A program made the position numbers and the translations under genes. Below are positions 14,601 to 17,722 of a stretch of 17,722 bases of DNA, piece after piece. The stretch comes from an uncultured Lachnospiraceae bacterium (GTDB taxonomy: Bacteria > Bacillota_A > Clostridia > Lachnospirales > Lachnospiraceae): assembly GCA_910587495.1 (NCBI GenBank), contig CAJUMT010000055.1, positions 1 through 17,722 of the forward strand, in the 5' to 3' direction. The notes below the pieces were generated by a model. It was not told where the DNA came from, ran no database searches, and saw only the letters and a program-made list of their open reading frames with translations. Numbering within the stretch: the stretch's first letter is position 1; each line of letters starts with the position of its first letter.

Positions 14601-14649
14601 ACACGGAAAAATTATGAAGAAAAATAGAAGAAATCAAGTCATTTCTTGC

Positions 14650-14678
14650 TTGTAAATCGAGCGTTTTAATGATATAAT
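14650..14678 (+). promoter_or_regulatory. Strong extended -10 promoter of the bactofilin/peptidase unit
   Basis: TTGTAA (14650-14655), a 17-nt spacer and a perfect TATAAT (14673-14678) preceded by TGA (extended -10). The start point would be near 14685. An inverted repeat, AAGAAAT-N6-ATTTCTT at 14628-14647, lies just upstream of the -35 box. In the 132 nt between 14591 and 14722 I see only this and the terminator tail. Confidence 0.8.
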
Positions 14679-14722
14679 TTAAATGATACGCCTAAAGCAG
14701 ACCGTTTTAAGGAGATATTCTA

Positions 14723-14823
14723 ATGAAGAAGAAAGAAAACAATTAAAAAAAAGCGCTTAGCGAACTCTTAAATGTAGAAGGAGGCGACTCCGGAGAGGCA
14801 TCCAAAATCAGAATGAGGCTGAA
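14723..14823 (+). pseudogene. Broken original 5' end of the bactofilin gene
   Basis: ATG 14723 has AGGAG at 8-nt spacing and follows the strong promoter, yet reads only MKKKENN before TAA (14744-14746). Past that stop the same frame encodes KKALSELLNVEGG and GEASK, a convincing protein start. It then loses frame in an A-tract (14804-14807). One extra A there would join it to NQNEAEMASG in the bactofilin frame. So two lesions separate the natural start from the body: an in-frame stop (for example CAA or AAA to TAA) and a one-base deletion. It may be real decay or a sequencing or assembly error. Confidence 0.6.
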
Positions 14824-15432
14824 ATGGCTTCCGGATGTGAAGAAGAAGTTTCGGCAGTGGCAGAATCCGAAGAGATCAAATCTTCAGAAAATCCTGTTTC
14901 AGAAGAGGATTTCTCCGCCTCGGAACCTCCAGTCGTTTACGAGAAGAATTCTGATATCTCCGATTCATGTTCCGTGATTGAAAAGCCGGTTTATGAGACT
15001 TTGATTACTCCGGATGTGATCATAAACGGTAACATTATTGCTGGGTCTAATCTGAAAATACTTGGGCAGATTTATGGGAATGTGGAGTGTGGAGGGACCA
15101 TCTTGCTATCGGGCAATATTGAAGGCGATGTCAGTGCAAACAGGCTTCGGTTTATGTCGGGAGCTATCCAGGGCAATGTTGCGGTTCGGGAAGATGTCGC
15201 GGCAGAGAAAGGTACGAAAGTAAAAGGAGATGTCAATGCAAAAAGCGCGGTATTCAGCGGTAATATACAAGGGGAGCTGGTCGTGCGTGAAAATTTGGAA
15301 CTGAGAGAAACTTCATCAGTTCTCGGAAACATCAAGGCGAATGGCATTGCCATATTCAATGGCGCTAGGATCCGAGGTATGCTGGATATTGGAGGAGAAA
15401 TAGAAGAAATGAGTATAGAAAATGAAGAATAA
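14824..15432 (+). CDS. Bactofilin (polymer-forming cytoskeletal protein)
   Basis: As it stands this is a 202-residue bactofilin, a self-assembling cytoskeletal protein that positions cell-wall enzymes at the inner membrane face. Residues about 1-60 are an acidic, disordered Glu/Ser-rich tail. Residues about 63-190 are the beta-helical core, with repeated hydrophobic-Gly patterns: VIINGNIIAG, ILGQIYGNV, LSGNIEGDV, MSGAIQGNV, VKGDVNAK, FSGNIQGEL, VLGNIKANG and ARIRGML. The first usable start in this frame is ATG 14824, with weak GAGG 5 nt upstream; the probable original start at 14723 is cut off by a stop and a frameshift. The core is intact, so a shortened product could still assemble if translated. 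The last 11 nt overlap the next gene, a membrane M15 peptidase that is a likely client. Confidence 0.85.
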   Translation: MASGCEEEVSAVAESEEIKSSENPVSEEDFSASEPPVVYEKNSDISDSCSVIEKPVYETLITPDVIINGNIIAGSNLKILGQIYGNVECGGTILLSGNIEGDVSANRLRFMSGAIQGNVAVREDVAAEKGTKVKGDVNAKSAVFSGNIQGELVVRENLELRETSSVLGNIKANGIAIFNGARIRGMLDIGGEIEEMSIENEE

Positions 15433-16345
15433 AGAGCGCTACTGGGGAAGTGTGCGGTTTTACAAGCATTTGATTCTTATGGTGGCTACTCTGGTAATTC
15501 TGGTGCCCAATATCGGATTTTTGTCCATGTTTGTATGGAACTGGAAACTAAAGCAAGATTACTACGCATTTATAAATGAACAAATGGTGTATATCAGCCA
15601 GCTTGAGGAGAAGTTGGAACTTTATAATACAGAAAGTCTCTCAAAAACAGATATAGAAATTTATCGGGAAGAAAAGGAATCATTGCATGTACAGGAAGCA
15701 CAGTGTGAGAAAAATTTTGCTGAAGAGGACATGCTTACGATTCCTTTTTTCGTGGATTTGGAGGATTGGAAGTACTGTTTGATTAACGAAAGCCACCCGC
15801 TGCCCGAATCATATCAGCCGGAGCTGGTGGAGACGGACTGTGGCAAGCAAGTACATAAGGGGATTGCAGATGCTTTGAAACAGATGATGGAAGATGCAGA
15901 GAAAGAAGTGGGGGAGCTGATTATCTGCTCTGCGTATCGTGATTATGAGAAGCAGGCGGAATTGGTGGAAAATTCCATGGAAAAACTAATGGACGAAGGG
16001 CACAATTATGCGGAAGCTCACTGGAAGACCAAACAGCAGGTTGCTTTGGTAGGGATCAGCGAACACCACACGGGTTTGGCTGTGGATCTTGTGGGAGAAA
16101 CTTATCAGTCACTGGATGAAAGTCAGGCCAATACACCCGAGGCTATGTGGTTGAATGAGCACGCACATGAGTATGGATTTATTCTTCGTTACCCGGAGAA
16201 AAAAGAAAATATTACTGGCAAGTTTTTTGAATCTTGGCATTATCGATATGTGGGTAAGGAAGCGGCGGCCTTTATAAAGGAACACCAGCTTTGTCTGGAA
16301 GAATTTTTAGAATTGGCCAAATACCAGGAAAATGAAAAAAAATAA
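15422..16345 (+). CDS. Membrane-anchored M15B D,D-carboxypeptidase (VanY-like)
   Basis: A 307-residue peptidoglycan peptidase, predicted to trim D-Ala from stem peptides outside the membrane. A single hydrophobic segment (about 16-39) near the N-terminus acts as anchor. A helical, probably coiled-coil stalk (about 45-95) leads to the catalytic domain (about 115-290). Active-site motifs: CSAYRDYEKQ (169-178), SEHHTGLAVD with zinc ligands His215 and Asp222, and ESWHYRYVG with catalytic Glu270 and zinc ligand His273. All expected residues are present. The start ATG 15422 lies inside the bactofilin 3' end (11-nt overlap), implying translational coupling. No terminator follows: the S10 promoter -35 begins 10 bp after the stop codon. 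The VanY-type name denotes the family, not vancomycin resistance; no van genes are near. Confidence 0.9.
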   Translation: MKNKERYWGSVRFYKHLILMVATLVILVPNIGFLSMFVWNWKLKQDYYAFINEQMVYISQLEEKLELYNTESLSKTDIEIYREEKESLHVQEAQCEKNFAEEDMLTIPFFVDLEDWKYCLINESHPLPESYQPELVETDCGKQVHKGIADALKQMMEDAEKEVGELIICSAYRDYEKQAELVENSMEKLMDEGHNYAEAHWKTKQQVALVGISEHHTGLAVDLVGETYQSLDESQANTPEAMWLNEHAHEYGFILRYPEKKENITGKFFESWHYRYVGKEAAAFIKEHQLCLEEFLELAKYQENEKK

Positions 16346-16354
16346 AAAAAGTAC

Positions 16355-16383
16355 TTGCAAAATACGAGAGTTTCCGCTATACT
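16355..16383 (+). promoter_or_regulatory. Sigma-A promoter of the S10 ribosomal protein operon
   Basis: TTGCAA (16355-16360), a 17-nt spacer and TATACT (16378-16383). The start point near 16390 gives a leader of about 227 nt before rpsJ. It lies 10 bp after the upstream peptidase stop codon. Confidence 0.8.
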
Positions 16384-16389
16384 ATCTCT

Positions 16390-16616
16390 TGTTGTGACAT
16401 GATAGCGATGAAGCGTGAGGTTGCCGCGCCGGGTGCGTGGGTTTTCCGTGGAGCGAATGTCAAGTTAGCAAACTGGCGACAAGTCACTGTACAAATTAAT
16501 TGTCCTTTGAAAAGAAGGAGACGACGTGCGTAGATCTTTGTGATACGCACGGGAGAGTGTACAGTCACCGCTTGTCGTACTGGTTGAATAGTACGAATAA
16601 GGAGGCGACTTTTTTT
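16390..16616 (+). ncRNA. Structured leader of the S10 operon (candidate cis-regulatory RNA)
   Basis: About 227 nt of untranslated leader can fold extensively. An outer GACAT (16396-16400) / ATGTC (16457-16461) pair encloses a CCGCGC / GCGTGG hairpin (16424-16440). Then CGACAAG (16477-16483) and ACTGTAC (16486-16492) pair with CTTGTCG (16571-16577) and GTACAGT (16559-16565), a long-range two-part helix. Inside that is the hairpin GTGCGTA (16526-16532) / TACGCAC (16544-16550). In E. coli the S10 leader is an L4 target; whether this different leader is regulatory is inference. Confidence 0.5.
16526..16543 (+). other. Possible five-codon mini-ORF in the S10 leader
   Basis: GTG CGT AGA TCT TTG TGA is preceded by AAGGAG (16515-16520) at an ideal 5-nt spacing, coding MRRSL. 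It lies on the 5' arm and loop of a 7-bp hairpin in the leader. It may be a leader peptide or a chance purine run. Confidence 0.3.
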
Positions 16617-16934
16617 ATGGCAAGTCAAGTAATGAGAATCACAATGAAAGCGTATGACCATCAGTTGATTGATGCATCTGCTAAAAAAATCATCGAAACG
16701 GTGAAAAAAACAGGATCAAAGGTTAGCGGACCGGTACCCCTTCCGACAAAGAAGGAAGTAGTTACCATTATCCGTGCCGTACACAAGTACAAAGATTCCA
16801 GAGAGCAGTTCGAGCAGAGAACGCATAAAAGATTGATCGATATCATCACACCGACGCAGAAGACGATTGACGCATTGTCTCGTCTGGATATGCCCGCAGG
16901 TGTGTATGTTGATATTAAGATGAAATCCAAGTAA
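16617..16934 (+). CDS. rpsJ: 30S ribosomal protein S10
   Basis: A 105-residue S10 protein, part of the 3' (head) domain of the 30S subunit and also the NusB partner in antitermination. The start MASQVMRITMKAYDH is followed by the diagnostic KDSREQFEQRTHKRLIDI (59-76), which contains the S10 signature. Length is close to the usual 102-104. The start is ATG 16617, with GGAGG at 16601-16605 and an 11-nt T-rich spacer, slightly longer than ideal. The frame stays open back to 16500, but that part belongs to the structured leader and has no ribosome binding site. It is the first gene of the S10 operon in its normal order. Confidence 0.98.
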   Translation: MASQVMRITMKAYDHQLIDASAKKIIETVKKTGSKVSGPVPLPTKKEVVTIIRAVHKYKDSREQFEQRTHKRLIDIITPTQKTIDALSRLDMPAGVYVDIKMKSK

Positions 16935-16959
16935 AATTGAAAATTCCTGCGGCTAGGAT

Positions 16960-16980
16960 GAATGCCCTTTTCGGGTATTC
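16960..16980 (+). other. Intercistronic hairpin between rpsJ and rplC
   Basis: GAATGCCC (16960-16967) pairs with GGGTATTC (16973-16980), 8 bp with one G-T wobble and a 5-nt loop. There is no U tract, so it is not a terminator. The gap is 77 nt; the rplC ribosome binding site lies after the hairpin. It could act in mRNA stability or processing. Confidence 0.5.
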
Positions 16981-17011
16981 CGCTGTAGAGAAAACAGGAG
17001 GAAACGTAAGA

Positions 17012-17647
17012 ATGAAGAAAGCTATTTTAGCAACCAAAGTCGGTATGACGCAGATCTTCAACGAAGACGGCATCTTAACACCGGTCACTGTACTTCAGGC
17101 TGGTCCCTGTGTGGTGACGCAGATTAAGACAGTTGAGAACGACGGGTACGAAGCAGTACAGGTCGGTTTCGTTGACACCAGGGAGAAACTGGTAAGCAAA
17201 CCAAGAAAAGGACATTTTGATAAAGCGGGCGTTGCCTATAAGAAATTTATCAGAGAGTTTAAATTAGAGAATGCTTCCGAGTATGCGGTAGCACAGGAGA
17301 TTAAAGCTGACATCTTTACGGCAGGAGACAAGATTGACGCTATGGCCATCTCCAAAGGAAAAGGTTTCCAGGGCGCGATCAAGAGACATGGACAGCACAG
17401 AGGACCTATGACGCACGGTTCGAAATTCCATCGTCACCAGGGTTCCAACGGCGCATGTTCTGATCCCAGCAAAGTATTTAAAGGAAAAGGAATGCCGGGA
17501 CATATGGGTTCCAAGCAGATTACCATTCAAAACCTGGAAGTCGTAAGAGTAGATGCAGAGAAAAACTTATTGTTAGTAAAAGGTGCGGTACCAGGACCTA
17601 AGAAAGCTTTAGTTACTATCAAAGAAACTGTAAAATCCGGTAAGTAA
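17012..17647 (+). CDS. rplC: 50S ribosomal protein L3
   Basis: A 211-residue L3, an early 50S assembly protein that reaches toward the peptidyl-transferase centre. It begins MKKAILATKVGMTQIF, typical of bacterial L3. Its long central extension is GFQGAIKRHGQHRGPMTHGS (118-137), followed by HRHQGSNGACS, where Gln143 is the position methylated by PrmB in E. coli. The KGKGMPGHMGSKQ stretch (157-169) is also diagnostic. Start: ATG 17012 with AGGAGG about 9 nt upstream; the frame opens back to 16937 but without a ribosome binding site. It is the second gene of the S10 operon, 77 nt after rpsJ and 28 nt before rplD. Confidence 0.98.
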   Translation: MKKAILATKVGMTQIFNEDGILTPVTVLQAGPCVVTQIKTVENDGYEAVQVGFVDTREKLVSKPRKGHFDKAGVAYKKFIREFKLENASEYAVAQEIKADIFTAGDKIDAMAISKGKGFQGAIKRHGQHRGPMTHGSKFHRHQGSNGACSDPSKVFKGKGMPGHMGSKQITIQNLEVVRVDAEKNLLLVKGAVPGPKKALVTIKETVKSGK

Positions 17648-17675
17648 GGTTTGAAGGGAAAGGAGGAACACACAG

Positions 17676-17722
17676 ATGGCAAACGTATCTGTTTATAATA
17701 TGGAAGGCAAAGAAGTTGGCAC
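17676..17722 (+). CDS. rplD: 50S ribosomal protein L4, first 15 codons (3' end outside window)
   Basis: ATG 17676 has AAGGAGG about 9 nt upstream and reads MANVSVYNMEGKEVG to the window edge, the usual start of clostridial L4. L4 lines the exit tunnel and in E. coli represses its own operon through the S10 leader. The call rests on this short N-terminus and the position after rplC. Confidence 0.9.
   Translation, partial: MANVSVYNMEGKEVG

Noticed and set aside
14614..14655. Short open frame of 13 codons (ATG 14614) before the bactofilin promoter
   Set aside because: No ribosome binding site; it overlaps the -35 region of the promoter at 14650-14678.
16500..16616. In-frame upstream extension of rpsJ from TTG 16500
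   Set aside because: No ribosome binding site; S10 proteins begin near the MASQVM position, and the stretch forms the structured leader.

Overview
The window looks like the chromosome of a low-to-mid GC Gram-positive anaerobe of the class Clostridia, most likely a member of the Lachnospiraceae. The grounds are AGGAGG-type ribosome binding sites, frequent TTG/GTG starts, consensus sigma-A promoters, an Rpn/PD-(D/E)XK-type protein of a kind common in that family, a SipW-like signal peptidase, a LytTR/GHKL two-component pair, and an S10 ribosomal operon in the order rpsJ-rplC-rplD. I cannot name the species from the sequence.

Layout. (1) 1-2546, carbohydrate: the 3' part of a GH13 glycosidase (+) converges on a full oligo-1,6-glucosidase-like GH13 enzyme (-), with a shared bidirectional terminator. 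(2) 2711-5308, nucleic acid processing: a beta-CASP metallo-beta-lactamase RNase-like protein followed at once by an Rpn-family nuclease-like protein. A face-to-face pair of sigma-A promoters at 2587-2668 serves this unit and the glucosidase. (3) 5409-9584 (-): a 1391-residue secreted protein with a parallel beta-helix, a Cys-rich module and about seven Ig-like repeats. It diverges from (4) 9811-11855 (+), a LytTR response regulator and an AgrC-like GHKL histidine kinase that overlap by ATGA. (5) 11864-12373 (-): an unrecognised 169-residue protein. (6) 12523-13383 (+): an RlmI-like class I SAM methyltransferase. (7) 13503-14590 (+): a SipW-type signal peptidase overlapped by a small exported protein that is probably its substrate. 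(8) 14723-16345 (+): a bactofilin whose original 5' end appears broken, overlapped by a membrane-anchored M15B (VanY-like) peptidase. (9) 16355-17722 (+): a sigma-A promoter, a roughly 230-nt structured leader, then rpsJ, rplC and the first codons of rplD.

The parts most likely to repay attention are the exported or envelope systems in the middle: a giant beta-helix/Ig-repeat protein facing a quorum-type two-component system with no visible agrBD, a one-substrate SipW unit, and a bactofilin/peptidase pair. Other notable items are the apparent double lesion at the bactofilin 5' end and the structured S10 leader with a possible five-codon mini-ORF. No tRNA, rRNA, CRISPR array, insertion sequence or prophage was recognised.
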